The translations under genes and the position numbers were made by a program. A DNA stretch of 64,000 bases from Isoetes taiwanensis (Eukaryota; Streptophyta; Lycopodiopsida; Isoetales; Isoetaceae), in the NCBI GenBank assembly GCA_021234155.1, contig JAJEKV010000158.1, positions 927,820 through 991,819 on the forward strand, in the 5' to 3' direction. The first letter of the stretch is position 1, and the number at the start of each line of letters is the position of its first letter. Below the pieces are notes generated by a model. That model was given only the letters and a program-made list of their open reading frames with translations. It was not told where the DNA came from and ran no database searches. Positions 1 to 10,687 of the stretch are shown in pieces.

Positions 1-299
1 AGCCGCAGTTGCTTGAGGGTGGGATACTGGGTGTCAGTACCCCTCTTTTAATTTTTTCTGTTGTTTTTATAATTTTCCATTATTGGTGGCCTCTATGGTC
101 TTGTTCTTTTATCGGATTTTCTCCCTTGTTTTTTATTTTTTTTTTATTCTGTTGCTTGCCCCATGGCCTCCCTTCTTAAAGCATGGTTTTGCTATCCTAG
201 AGTATTCGAGTGGTTTCTCATAGTGGTTTCATCCCTCTACTATATTTGCATTGTTCCTTTATAAGATCTAGTTTCGTTGCATACCAGATCCTACTCCAG
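1..299. other. No gene recognised; T-rich sequence
   Basis: T-rich, low-complexity DNA with several poly-T runs and no domain recognisable on either strand. It precedes a LINE-like fragment on the + strand and may be unreadable upstream sequence of that element. Confidence 0.4.
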
Positions 300-975
300 G
301 AGACAGGTTTTCTACCCCTTCAACGGGCTGCATTGGAATGCCATATCATTTACTTCCAGAAGGTGGTCGCTATGGGTGATACATGTTTGCCCAACCTTGC
401 TTTGACCATGGCGATGGGTCCCCAACGCCACAAAGCCTGCTGGAAGGACAAGCAAGCTCAGTGGTTCTCACGCTGGGGGGTATATGTAAGGACAAAGCAA
501 GATCACAAGGCACTCAAGTTGTACCTAGATGCTACTTTCCTTCGCAAGTTTTGGGATCACCGATGCTTTGGACGACGTTAAACGGCACACTATCGCAAAG
601 AAGTCAATCCTAGGCTCACGAGAGGCCCCACACCAAGATTTTGTACACCCATTTGCCCATGAAGAAGCCGTAGATTTGTAGCTTCCATTCATCGGTGCAT
701 ATAGTCCAATACGCATTGAGACAGGACGTTGGGCTCGAGAAGCACGGGAGGAAAGGCTTTGCCAGTGTTGTCACCAGGGCGCCATTGAGGATGAATGTCA
801 TGCCCTCCAGATCTGTCCAGCATTTGCCCATATCCAAGAGCGATACGTTCGATTACTAGTGCCTGGCCAACCGTTGCATGAGTTATTGAATACGACGTCA
901 GTGGGTTTGTTGAGGTCATACCTCCAGGAGGTTACTGATGCACGGACTCAGTTGTGTCATTTGGCACAGTATTAA
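300..975 (+). pseudogene. Non-LTR retrotransposon (LINE) C-terminal fragment
   Basis: Decayed 3' coding end of a non-LTR retrotransposon polyprotein, downstream of where the reverse transcriptase would lie. The first part (about 300-580) reads through a motif like VVAMGDTCLPNLAL. After a frame change the second part (about 709-975, stop TAA at 973-975) holds IETGRW, then a zinc-knuckle-like C-x2-C...H-x4-C arrangement (LCQCC, EDECHALQICPAF), RY and SYLQEV. The same order of motifs recurs at 46568-46882, where a microsatellite-like 3' tail follows, so this is a repeated family. No RT or endonuclease domain is present, so it is a 5'-truncated dead copy. The identification rests on the post-RT motif pattern known from plant and animal LINEs. 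Confidence 0.6.
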
Positions 976-1199
976 ACTGTCCTATCCAATTGTACAGCAT
1001 GCCAGCATACTTATTACTACTAACCCTCGAAAACCCTTGAAGCACAATTTCATTAATTATGGACAATACATGAATTTATGGACCATTTTTTAGTACACTT
1101 GCATGAATGACTCTTTTTCATACACTAATTGACATCCCCTGCGAGTGTTGCATATGCCTCAGCAGCATGCATGGGTATCTTAATAGTATTAGGTATCTT

Positions 1200-3810
1200 C
1201 TTCTTGTTTGATGGCTCCCAAGCGTAGTCGATAGTCTCCAGTTCTATGTGGTCACTTGCAAATCGTTGGCCTCCATCTCTTCTTCCAAAGAATTGGCATA
1301 ATTAGTCGGGTAGACTTGATTCCTCACAAGGGATTGGCTCCCCACCAAGTCACCGTAATAGTCTCAAAGTTCTCCTTCTTATCATCCATTTGTGGCTCCT
1401 CGGTAGCTAGGCCCACCCAAGTTGGGCACAACACATCATCAGGCCGTGCTATAACAAACATACCTTTCTTCAAATCTTAGTATGGATTGAATTTCGGTAT
1501 AGATTTGTCCTTCCACGGACCGACATAAGGAGGAGTGATAGTAGCAATGGGCTCCACCACTATAGCTACATCAGGTGGAGCTCACGCTTGCCTAGTACGT
1601 GGCCAGAAGTCATAATAAGTGCCTTCGTCGCTGGCCGATGTTCCCCGTTCTTTGTAGAGTTTCATACAATATTCAATTGTGGGCGTGGAACTGTCGTCCG
1701 AGTACTTGGTTTGTTTTCGAGCATCCTTGTTACTGGTTGAACAAGCAACCCAATGCAATATATACTTGTGGATCTTGTTTTGGCGGCAGGGCCAATGTCC
1801 TTCACCGATTTCTTGGGAGGAAGCATCTTAGGATATACAAGCGGCATCATGGGCTTCCGTCGTCTTTTTCTTTCCACATCTTTATTCCACCAAATAGCAA
1901 AACCAATCCAACGTAAGTGGGTCGAAGTTTTGTAATACATGACCGCCAATCACCATTCATAGCTTAATCTGAAAGTTAGAGGGGTGGTGTGACTGTCAAT
2001 CTATCATCCCCATCCGTATGTAGCCTTCTATAAAACCTTCCAATCCAGGAACTTTGTCAACAACATAGGCAACGAGGTGTATTCAAGTTGCATTTGTGGA
2101 ATTCATACGATGGATTCGGCATTGTGAGCACCTCAGCCTTCTTTAAAGATGTGGAGAAGTTACCAAACAAGGCATCGATATCATCATGTATATGACCGGG
2201 CATCATGAACCCTAGCTCAATCTCTTCAAACACACCAAGATATACTAGGTAAGAAAGATAGGAGAAGACATACCTATTCTTGTTCTCGTCGGATCGTTGT
2301 CGGTACCGCAAATAAAGTATCTTGGGCGGAAGGCTTCAATGATGGTCCCTCTACTGTGTGGCAAATTAGCGGGTATGCTACTATTGGATAGTGACAACTT
2401 TTGACTCAAGGCCATGGTGTCTCCAAGGAGGACACCCATTTTGGAGCAGATGATTCACGACGGTGGCCTCCTCGCGATACTGCGTGCACCATCTCTAATC
2501 TCTTCAAGATGCTATTCAAAGAACCTACATGGAAGTTAGAGTCATCTGGCCATAAGTCTAGGGCAAAGTTTCCATAGCTTCCATTTCCATGACCATGAGT
2601 CAGTGCACCAGTCAATGACGTTTTGAGCTTGTTAAGTCTCCGTGAGAGACTTCGCCATTGTTGCAATTTCGAATCATTATTTTTCGCTTGATCCATTTTT
2701 GTCGTGAATAATACAAAGATATTGGGCAGATACCAGTGGGAGTATAATCTCCCACGACCCGATCTTGTGTAATGCGACGAGGTTCGCTCTAGTCTATAAG
2801 CTCTTCTTTCATCATGCGGCATCCTCCTCTCTCCTTCATCCTTGGTCTTGGCAGAACTTTGTACGGATCACCGCATACGCGATCGCATTTGGAGAATGCA
2901 ATTTTCTTTAGCGATCTTGACATCGAAGTTCGCCTCCATGTTCTATGAAAACACCGGTTTGATACCTTATTGCTAGTCAATGCCACAACCTCTGCATTAA
3001 CCTCTTCTAGAATCTTTGGACTTCGTAAACATTGCGAGGCGGCTTCTCGGCGTTCTCTCTTATCCTCCTCGTTTCTCCTATTTGCGGTGGGGCAAAGATT
3101 CACGATTTTCCCTCACAAACATGGAAGACACGGCCTTACATGCCAATGTCTATGAATGGATAGGGCCTTAGAGTTTATTTACTGTTTTACCTCTTAGAAT
3201 ATCATAATCTCTGATCTGGTGTACGTATAGTGAGAGTTAATCCATGTCATTATCTAGGTGAGTTACGTGCATGAGACTTCGAATCCTTCACGTATCTTGA
3301 ATGGATAGGGTCATGGAGTTGACATTTCTTTGTACTCGGGGTTTGGATGTGAGCACGGTTGGGTGCCACGGTTCTTACTCGTGTACTCGTTGGTTCTTGG
3401 TGCGAGAAGAAGTAGAGAAGTTGTTGGGTTTGTTAGAGCTGTTGGAGATGTTCGTTTATTCATGTAGATAGATGGGGTGGTTCCCTTATAACCAACATTA
3501 CATTAATATTCTAGCGTGGTGTGAATCCAGGCCGCAGTTACCATGTTCGGCCTTGCGTGCACCCTCAAATTGGGCCTTCCATTTCAGATATGCCGACTTT
3601 GAGATCCCGAGACCAAGGTACCACGCCCTCTCACAAACGAGATTTCCTTGCAGCACTAGTCGTCCCACTCTTCGACCTTTCATGTTGTTGCCGAACATGA
3701 CATAAACAAAAATAACCCTATCACTAGATTTCATGGCAAGGAATTCCTTTCGTATGTTAACAACTTGATTCGTAGAGAACTTGACGCAACACCTATTTTT
3801 GCAGCACAAG
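1200..3810 (-). pseudogene. DUF7869-type mobile-element protein gene, degenerate
   Basis: Read from 3809 downwards, blocks appear in the order expected of the large repeated family carrying DUF7869. An N-terminal block (3809-3498) has GRLVLQGNLVCERAW, then LGISKSAY and HGNCG. A middle block (2822-2406) has LTGALTHGHGNGSYGNFA and LWPDDSNFHVGSLN. The most diagnostic block (2311-2057) has NKNRYVFSYLSYLV, VFEEIELGFMMPGH and HDDIDALFG, matching the family's D-N-x-NKN, GHTHEDID and FG signatures. A C-terminal block follows (1949-1256). The blocks sit in different frames with stops between them, so the copy is broken or has unresolved introns. A second copy of the C-terminal part lies at 9795-10400. 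The family is multicopy and transposon-like, but its chemistry is unknown to me. Confidence 0.65.
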
Positions 3811-4702
3811 GTCCTCCTATAACTGAGGATAGCATTCTGAGTGGTGAGACGAACAAACTTTGGTGGCCTTACAATCTTTCTGGGCTATGGGGAATGAAAA
3901 GCGCAAGTGTCGTTTCTCATAATTTGGGTGCCACGATGCTCGAAATGCCTTTTGGACACTATATCACCTTTCTGTTGTGGTCTTTGCGGTCAATATCTCG
4001 AGACCTTCATTCCATCAACACGGACCAGGTCATTGTTCCATCTCCACGAGCATCCGGTTTCGGACGCAAGCAACCCCCCAACAGCGGATGTTCACCGGAA
4101 AGGGGAGAACCAACCGATTAGCAGTCTCCCACAAATTTAAAACCCGAAACGGTCACAAAGCGCATCATCGGGGGCCGTGAATGATATGAATCTCTTTCCG
4201 GCGATAATGGAGTGCAAGAGTGCCATATCTCACAATCCTTTTCAAGAAGGGTATATCTTGTCACGGTTGTGCCTTCTTTCCCACCTCATCCCATTTGTCT
4301 TTTTGCAGGGGCGTCAATAGTGCAGGCGACTCCGCGGGCATCTTCACTTCTCAGGGGAAGCGAATGAGCCCTTGGCTTCGCTATGTGTGTTTGCATCATC
4401 GGAGTCGACCAAGGAAGGGTATGGTGGCCCTCGATCACTTCCTCCACACCAACACTCACTACTCCATTCGATATTTCCTTGAAGTGGCATTGTGTCATTT
4501 GCCCCACACTCCTTTTGCTACTAGATGTTCATTAAGGAAGAGATACACAAGCGCACAAGCGATTTGGTAGTGTTAAAACCGGAATAAGGAAGACAGAAAG
4601 CAATGCAAAGGACATGGGGGATGGCCATTCAATGGTTACACGGACAATGAAATTGAAGCGGTGCCCATTTTACATATGAGGCCCTTAGATTCCCCTCGTT
4701 GC
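3811..4702. other. No gene recognised
   Basis: Several overlapping short open frames (for example 3765-4121 and 4220-4570 on +) have no recognisable motif and conflict with one another. The stretch could be 5' sequence of the minus-strand DUF7869-type element that starts near 3810. Confidence 0.35.
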
Positions 4703-5010
4703 AAATTGGTAGGGCCCAATTTGAACCTAATGAGGCGCTTTGTATAACGTCGATTATTGATGCGGTCGATTGTCTACTTTGGGTACAACAAAAAGTTCTG
4801 GATTCGAACATGCCATGATGTGGACAAATTTGGCACCCGCCCAATTTGCCGTGGTTGTAGAAGAACTTTAAAGAGGGTAGAGATTGGGAACGTCATGTTC
4901 GGGCCACCAATTTAATTTGCGGGAACTCCGAACAGAAATATAGGCATTCATGCAGAAAGCACATTCGAGTGACATAGACTAGTAGAACGAGTTGGGGACC
5001 CGCCCAATTT
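4703..5010. repeat. Short palindrome cluster A (AAATTGGG-type arms)
   Basis: Contains interrupted palindromes of one family. 4703-4722 has arms AAATTGG/CCCAATTT, 4826-4847 has AAATTTGGC-ACCC-GCCCAATTT, and a half-conserved unit with GCCCAATTT lies at 4992-5010. Arms are 7-9 bases and spacers about 4-5 bases. The same units recur at 6700-7067 and 8783-8930. They are not tandem and lie 100-150 bases apart here. Confidence 0.7.
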
Positions 5011-6386
5011 GCCCACGTTGGGAGCTTGTTTCAACGTCGGTAAAGGGCTTTGGCTCAACTTGAGAGCGGTTTGTCCACCCTACCAATTTCACCTTTCGGG
5101 CTTGTCTTCATGGGGAACAAACGGGAGGCCTTAATTTGTCCCTCGTGTAGATGAACACGAGCGAAGGCGGAACTTGAAAGAACATCTTGCCCCCCAAATT
5201 TTTGAAGGGGGAGAGAGCTAGACTGCACACCTCAGTGGAATTATCATTGAGCTACCAGGACAAAAACAATCGAGCACTGGAAGGGCCTGACTGCAAACAA
5301 GGGTGGAGTTATTATGGAGGTTCTTGGGGACAAACAAATAAGAATGGAGAAAATAGCATGCACACATTCCCTGCACACCAATTTCAGGAAAAGGAAGGAC
5401 TGCATCGAAACTTAGAGTATATGTAAATGTGACAGTAGCTGTCAAAGTCCAAACTCCATAACTGTGACCGAATTACCACCCCAGTTCTCCTTGGTTACCA
5501 GCCAAAATTTTGTAAAAGCGTGAATGAAGAGGAGTGAATCAACGCCATAAAAGGCGAATGAATGAAGAGGCGTGAATGAAGAGGACACACACATCCTTTC
5601 GATTAGTTTCATGGCAATTACACATCCGAGCTATGGCGAAGTACAAACCAATGGAGGAGCACAAACCTTTGAAGATTTAGTCGCCATGAGTATGAAGTCG
5701 AAGATGTTTTGCGTCTTGAAGAAAAGAGAGTAGCCAAACGAGTAGTTCGAGGAAAATCAAAAGGTTTGATGTGCATTTACATTTAAACCCAAATTCCCCA
5801 AAATTTGAATGTAATTTCCCCTATTTTCGAAGTTAAATGTCCCCCTAATTTCGAAGTAATATGTCCGACCCCAACTTTTAAACATATATTCCTTCCCTAA
5901 AATCGTCGACACGTGCATGATTAAAATTAAAATTGGGCGGGCTTTAAATGACAGATTTGAAATTCAAAATCTCCGTGCATTTAATAACGAGGTCCACAAT
6001 TAATTCCTCGCGCTCGAACCCGTAAATGGTCCATTTTTATTTGAAAAAGTCCATTTCTTACATGCACGACACTTGTCATGCGTGCATGAATGGTCCATAC
6101 CCCCTTAAAAGCCCTTCATCCTCCTCGACTGTAGTTTTAGAAAATTCTGTGTTGCCTTGGCGCTTTCTGCTCAGCTTAACACTGTCGCCTTCATATTTTT
6201 TATCCATCAAACTCCTTCTCGTCCCTATCCTGTCGGCACCCTATACTCCTGAACCAGCTGTCGGCTTCGGATCGAGCACTTGGCGCCTGGTATTTCTCCG
6301 CCGCTTGTCGCCTTCCTGTTGGCGCCTTCCTCTGTTGATTGTCCTATCGCCTTCGAACCCCTATACACCAAGAATCTTACCAGTTG
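5011..6386. other. Presumed upstream region of the 6.4-9.6 kb gene
   Basis: No domain was recognised. The 5' half carries short repeats such as the GAATGAAGAGG motif near 5520-5580. The stretch 5760-6000 is AT-rich with repeated TTTCGAAGT-like tracts. From about 6030 it becomes C/T-rich, as in a plant 5' leader, ending at a plausible start codon at 6387. Promoter function is inferred from position only. Confidence 0.3.
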
Positions 6387-9300
6387 ATGGCATCTCGCCC
6401 CACCATAGGAGGCAAAGGTAAACTGGACTACTTTCTTAATATAAACTTGGCAGTATCTCTGAGCGCCTGCCTGATTGAGACTGCCATATCATAAACCTTA
6501 GGGTATCCCACCTTTGCTTTGAGGAAATTGGGTCGTGGCTAACAAATTATGCATTAACCTCTGCATTAACCTCTTCTAGATGCCTCACTGGTCCCCACAA
6601 ATGCATATCTCGTGGTGTGAAATTTCATGAGCCCAATTGCTTCCCTCGGGCCCGATTTTTGCACAACATTGTCCTTTTTTCTCCGTATAGGCTACCTTCA
6701 ATAAATTGGGCACCCGCCCAATTTATTCGAGAGGGGTATCCTAACTACTTTCAACTTCCCTCATGGGCAATTGGGCAATTGGGCGCCTAATTTCTCCGTG
6801 ATGAGATCTTCATTGCTCTCTTCTCCCAAAGACAAATTGGGCAGGTGCCCAATTTATTCAAAGGAGAGTTGGACTTCCTTCGACCAAGACTTAGGAGCAA
6901 ATGGGGCTGCGCATACCAATTTGGTACGAAAAGGGATCCCCTCAGGTCAAATTGGGCTGGCCAATTTGGCCTCTATGATGCAACCATTTCTTCAGACCTC
7001 AAGTCTCCCTCCGAATAGAGTGTTAATAGTTTCACCATGGCCCAGGGAAATTGGGGGCCCCAATTTCAGCTTCAGAATCTAAATTTCAGGAAATTTTGTT
7101 GGAATTAGGTGTTCTAACACATCTTTTTGTGTAGGAATTATGGCCTTGAACAAAGCATCGCTTTCGAGTTTACGGTCCCTCGTAGAGATTTGCAGAGGTT
7201 GTAGCAAGAGAGGAAGCAAAAACGGAAGAAGAGAAAGAACTATTTCGGCATCCTTTGTAGTGCCCCATGAAGTTTTTTGGTTCTTTGAGGAATGGACCGG
7301 TGCATGGAGATAGGGAATATTCACCGTGGGTCGCACAAACCACCTCAAGGATCTTTTGCTTTATTTTGGCGAGAAAGGGACACGGAAAATGCACTCAGTG
7401 GGTATCATCATCGACATGGAGGTCTCACCTGATAACAATGATGACTTCCAGATCGATGTTGAAGACACCATAGATCGGCTTTCGTCCGTTATAAGCTTTC
7501 CCTTTCTAGCTATGAGCCACGTGATGATGAGGCAAGTATAAGCGAAAGCCCACAATCTTGCGCACATAGAGGATGGGTGCTAGACTCATATGAAATTTTA
7601 GATTTCGGGCATCAAATCAAGAACCGGTATCTTGGATGACTTCTTTTGGCCGGGGCAGTGGATATTTGAACACAAACGTAACGGGTCGAAAGCATTGTTT
7701 ACTGAGTATCAAGGCAAAACCAACCCAAAGTATATGATATTAAGTGGCTTAGGTCTCAGATACAGTTGCAAAGAAGGGTGAGAGGCGACACAAGCGCAGC
7801 GCCCATGGAGACAAACCCAAAAGAGTAAAGAAGGTGAGGACACCGCCGGCTATTCGATAAAAGTCTGCCCTAAACTTATATTGGGTGGAATGTCGAACAC
7901 GAAGGTCGCCCCGTGTCGGTCTGAAGAGGAACAATCGTCCGAAGAGGAACCCCAGAAGCCTTGCAGAGGACAACATGTAGCTGGTCCGCCCCTCCAAGAG
8001 GCATGTGGGACATCTCACCGAGAGCCCAAATGATTCGCAGAGGGAGTCTTTGTCGCGCTTCTTCGATCAAGAATGGGAGACTAGCCTACAGATCGTAAAA
8101 TTCACTCCTCCGGTGGCGGCGCCACCGCAGGAGCGACATGAGTTGTCACAGAGTGCCATTGTAAACATCAAGCACAGGGAGAGAATCTACCCTCTGGGGG
8201 TGGGCTTCGAGATTGAAATCGATGTGTTCAAGATGCACAAAGCCCCCCGGCAAATATGACTTGTAGGGTCATAAGTCCAGAGCACTTGGACACTTTGTAT
8301 GAATCGTTTATCAGCCATCAGATGCACCCTCCCTGCGCTGATGTCGTACCATTCGATCCACGGACATGGCGAGCAATTAAGTGGAAGAAGGCAAGGAGAC
8401 CACAAAATGCAGAATTTTGGATTGTCAATGGGAACTATCGACCACGGTTTTCAACCGCTTGTCACACAAGCTTTGGCATGGCCTCCTCGAAAAGAAAGCA
8501 CTTGGCGTAACCCGATGTTCTTTTTATGCCAAAAGGAAATGCCGAATGTGACGGAAATCTCACAAAGAATTGAGCACGTTCAGGTCGGCCGTGAGAATAA
8601 TGACATAACAAAGAAGACTATTCATGAAGAAGTATGCTTCGAAGAAATTCAGCAGCTTCGCAACCAGTGGGCATTCTACGGGAAGCCTAGGAAGGGGAAA
8701 CGTGGGCACTCCGTCGGTGGAGCTTATTCTCTGAGTGCTCTTCAACCTTTGTTTTTGATACTTCGTGCTATCCCGCAGTGCTAAATTGGGTGCCCGCCCA
8801 ATTTGACATCAATGAAATTGGCGCCAATTTCACTGAACAGGGCCAAAGGGCGGGCCCAATTTGGCTTTCGTTGCTCAGTAAATTGGGCGCCAGCCCAATT
8901 TGGCAAATTGGGCACCCGCCGCATTTGGCTAATGTGTATGGGCCTTATCTAATGCCTTCTGTGTCATGTAGGATTGGGTGGCTGTGACGCTGCAAACAAT
9001 TAAAAAGGCAACTATGCGTGACTACGACTACTTTGTATACCTGAATGATGAAACGTGGTCAATGTGCACTGAAGTTGCCCAGTTATTTTATGAAGACCAT
9101 TTGAAGGATGAGAAGGGAGAAAAAATTGAAGTGAAAGATAGGCTCAGACTTTTCACCAACAATTCCTGTCGCCCATTGAAGTCCATGCATCCTCTAGATC
9201 TGCAGAGGCTGATGAAGGAGATCAAGGATGGCACCACATTCCTGAAAGGGAGCAAGGATTATACTGGAAGACGTACCATGAAAGTCAGAGCCCTAGAGCT

Positions 9301-9592
9301 GAAGAAGATTGGAACAATGGAGCGGGCACTTGTCAGATACCTGAAGGAAGTAAAAAAATTACCATTTCAAGACATGGCTGCCTTGAGGCTAGCTCATCCC
9401 ATATTCACGGAGAATTTAATGCTTATGTTCGCCAGCAGTATCAGTGGATGGGCAGAAGGACGCAAAGAGATGGAGAAAGAAGGCTTTCCGGAGTCCCTCT
9501 ACGGCAAAGTAGACGAATATCCTACCAGGACCCCACGGCCAGAAGTGCTTCTACCTCTAGAGTCCGAGAGTTGCAATGTCTTGTCCTGCTAA
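6387..9592 (+). CDS. Uncharacterised multi-exon gene, ParB/Srx-like middle part (tentative)
   Basis: An unrecognised plant gene, or relic, assembled from several coding-looking blocks. A possible first exon (6387-6417, MASRPTIGGK) ends at a GT donor. Blocks at about 7140-7540 contain GRTNHLKDLLLYFGEKGT and IDVEDTIDRLSSVI. Blocks at about 8250-8760 contain CADVVPFDPRTW, EFWIVNGNYR, EISQRIEHV and LRNQWAFYGKPRKG. The 8972-9592 exon follows. The pattern of a conserved D-P region, then W-I-V-N-G-N-x-R, then an R-rich helix resembles the G[NQ]HR core of ParB/sulfiredoxin-fold domains. That is a pattern impression, not an established homology. Several frame changes lie between 8250 and 8760, so the copy may be broken. 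The introns at 6.4-7.1 and 8.78-8.97 kb hold the palindromes described separately. Confidence 0.4.
6700..7067. repeat. Short palindrome cluster B (AAATTGGGC-type arms)
   Basis: Includes the best units of the family. 6700-6727 has perfect 12-base arms AATAAATTGGGC around the spacer ACCC. 6834-6855 has perfect 9-base arms AAATTGGGC around AGGT. 7047-7067 has perfect 10-base arms GAAATTGGGG. A related but imperfect unit lies at 6948-6968, and a run of GGGCAATT repeats at 6764-6792. The spacers differ while the arms match, so these are dispersed palindromes rather than a tandem array. They fall in what I read as an intron of the surrounding gene. Confidence 0.8.
8783..8930. repeat. Short palindrome cluster C (AAATTGGGC-type arms)
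   Basis: Four units lie in 150 bases. 8783-8804 has AAATTGGG-TGCCC-GCCCAATTT. 8813-8832 is an uninterrupted 20-base palindrome with half-site TGAAATTGGC. 8880-8901 has AAATTGGGCGCC-AGCCCAATTT. A decayed unit begins at 8903. They lie immediately upstream of the acceptor of the exon starting at 8972, so they are probably intronic. Confidence 0.75.
8972..9592 (+). CDS. Long 3' exon of the uncharacterised gene
   Basis: The longest clean frame of the first 20 kb. It opens after an acceptor (ATGTAG at about 8966-8971) with DWVAVTLQTIKKA and ends at a TAA-adjacent stop near 9590. It is a soluble, helix-rich, charged segment with no signal peptide or membrane span. Readable landmarks are YFVYLNDETWSMC, LFYEDHLKDEKGEKI, DRLRLF, FLKGSKDYTGRRTMKVRA and HPIFTEN. 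The ordered LKDE-GEKI, RLRLF and FLKGSK landmarks recall an uncharacterised repeated plant protein family, but I cannot give it a function. It joins the blocks at 7.1-8.8 kb as the C-terminal part of one gene. An internal ATG at 8978 is not needed if the splice is real. Confidence 0.5.
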   Translation, partial: DWVAVTLQTIKKATMRDYDYFVYLNDETWSMCTEVAQLFYEDHLKDEKGEKIEVKDRLRLFTNNSCRPLKSMHPLDLQRLMKEIKDGTTFLKGSKDYTGRRTMKVRALELKKIGTMERALVRYLKEVKKLPFQDMAALRLAHPIFTENLMLMFASSISGWAEGRKEMEKEGFPESLYGKVDEYPTRTPRPEVLLPLESESCNVLSC

Positions 9593-9794
9593 TGTATGTT
9601 GCCAGAGACGCAGCGGCTCCGCCATCTGTACAAGAATTAAATATTTGCTTTGCCAATTCCAACCATCCCAAGCAATATGCTAAATTTCCCAAGCATTTGC
9701 GAGAAAAACAGGATATCATTAGACAACGCCATTATATCTATAAACATGCTCTTCTTCAAATCCGTGAATGGATTGAATTCTAGTATGGGTTTGT

Positions 9795-10400
9795 CCTTTC
9801 AGGGACCAACATAAGCAGGAGTGATGCTTGCAATTGGTTCCACCACTGCTACCACAACAGGTATGCCGGCTCGTCCTTGCCTAATGCGCGGCCATAAGTC
9901 CTCATAAGCACCTTCAGTACTAATGATCTTATCTAGTTGTTGCAAGAGCCCCATCCAATATTCAATTGTCGATATAAACTGGCCGTCTCTGGAGCACCCT
10001 TCTTATTTGTCGAGCATGCAACCCAATGCAGGATATGCTTATGGATACTGTTTTGGAGCAGACCGAGTGCTTTCACCAGGGTGCTAACATCTTTGGATTT
10101 CCAACTGGCATTAAGAGTCTACCATCCTCTCCTTCTTTCTATATTCTTATTCCTGCAGCAGGTAACCAATCCAGAAAGTAGGACGGGCCTTGTGGTACAT
10201 GACAGGCCATTCACCATTCATCGCGAACATAAAAGTTAGAGGAATGTACCCTATGAAACCTTTCCAATCTGGAACCTTGTCAATAAGATATGGCACAGGT
10301 GCATTGAGATTGCATATGTGGAATTCACAAAGCAACTCAAGCATGGTTAGCATTTCTAAGTGTAAATTCTATAGTGGTATATAGAAAGTATTGTCCGGTC
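9795..10400 (-). pseudogene. C-terminal fragment of a DUF7869-type element
   Basis: A diverged copy of 1500-2100. Both carry, in the same order on the minus strand, a region with a PVLYL/PRLDK-like stretch, VPDWKGFIGY (here) or VPGLEGFIEGY (first copy), MNGEWPVMYHKARPTF, and a conserved HILHWVACST motif. The nucleotide similarity is visible by eye, for example GTTGCACAAC-type stretches and the shared CATGCAACCCAATGCA. The GHTHEDID-type core of the family is absent, so this is a 5'-truncated relic, in the same orientation as the first copy and about 8 kb from it. Confidence 0.6.
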
Positions 10401-10687
10401 ATTTGCTTTATGTGCTGAAAGTGCTTAGTACCTCCCGGACTTGTGACGTCCAACCGAGTTTGGCATGTACCAAGAATAGTATATGCAATTCTGGAATGGT
10501 AGGGATCGCTGACTAGGATCTCTAAAGACGGGGAAACTCCGTTGGCGAGGAGGAGATCGATGGAGTTTCCTTTAGTGATGGGCAGGAGAAATCAGAATTC
10601 AGAATTGCAATTGAAGAATGGCAATGTTTTATTGTTCCAATTGAATTCTCAATTTGTAATTGTAATTCAATTTGTGAAATCTGTCTA

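Noticed and set aside
6026-6421. Plus-strand frame of 131 codons
   Set aside because: CT-rich 5' leader-like sequence. The better start is the in-leader ATG at 6387 that leads to a GT donor.
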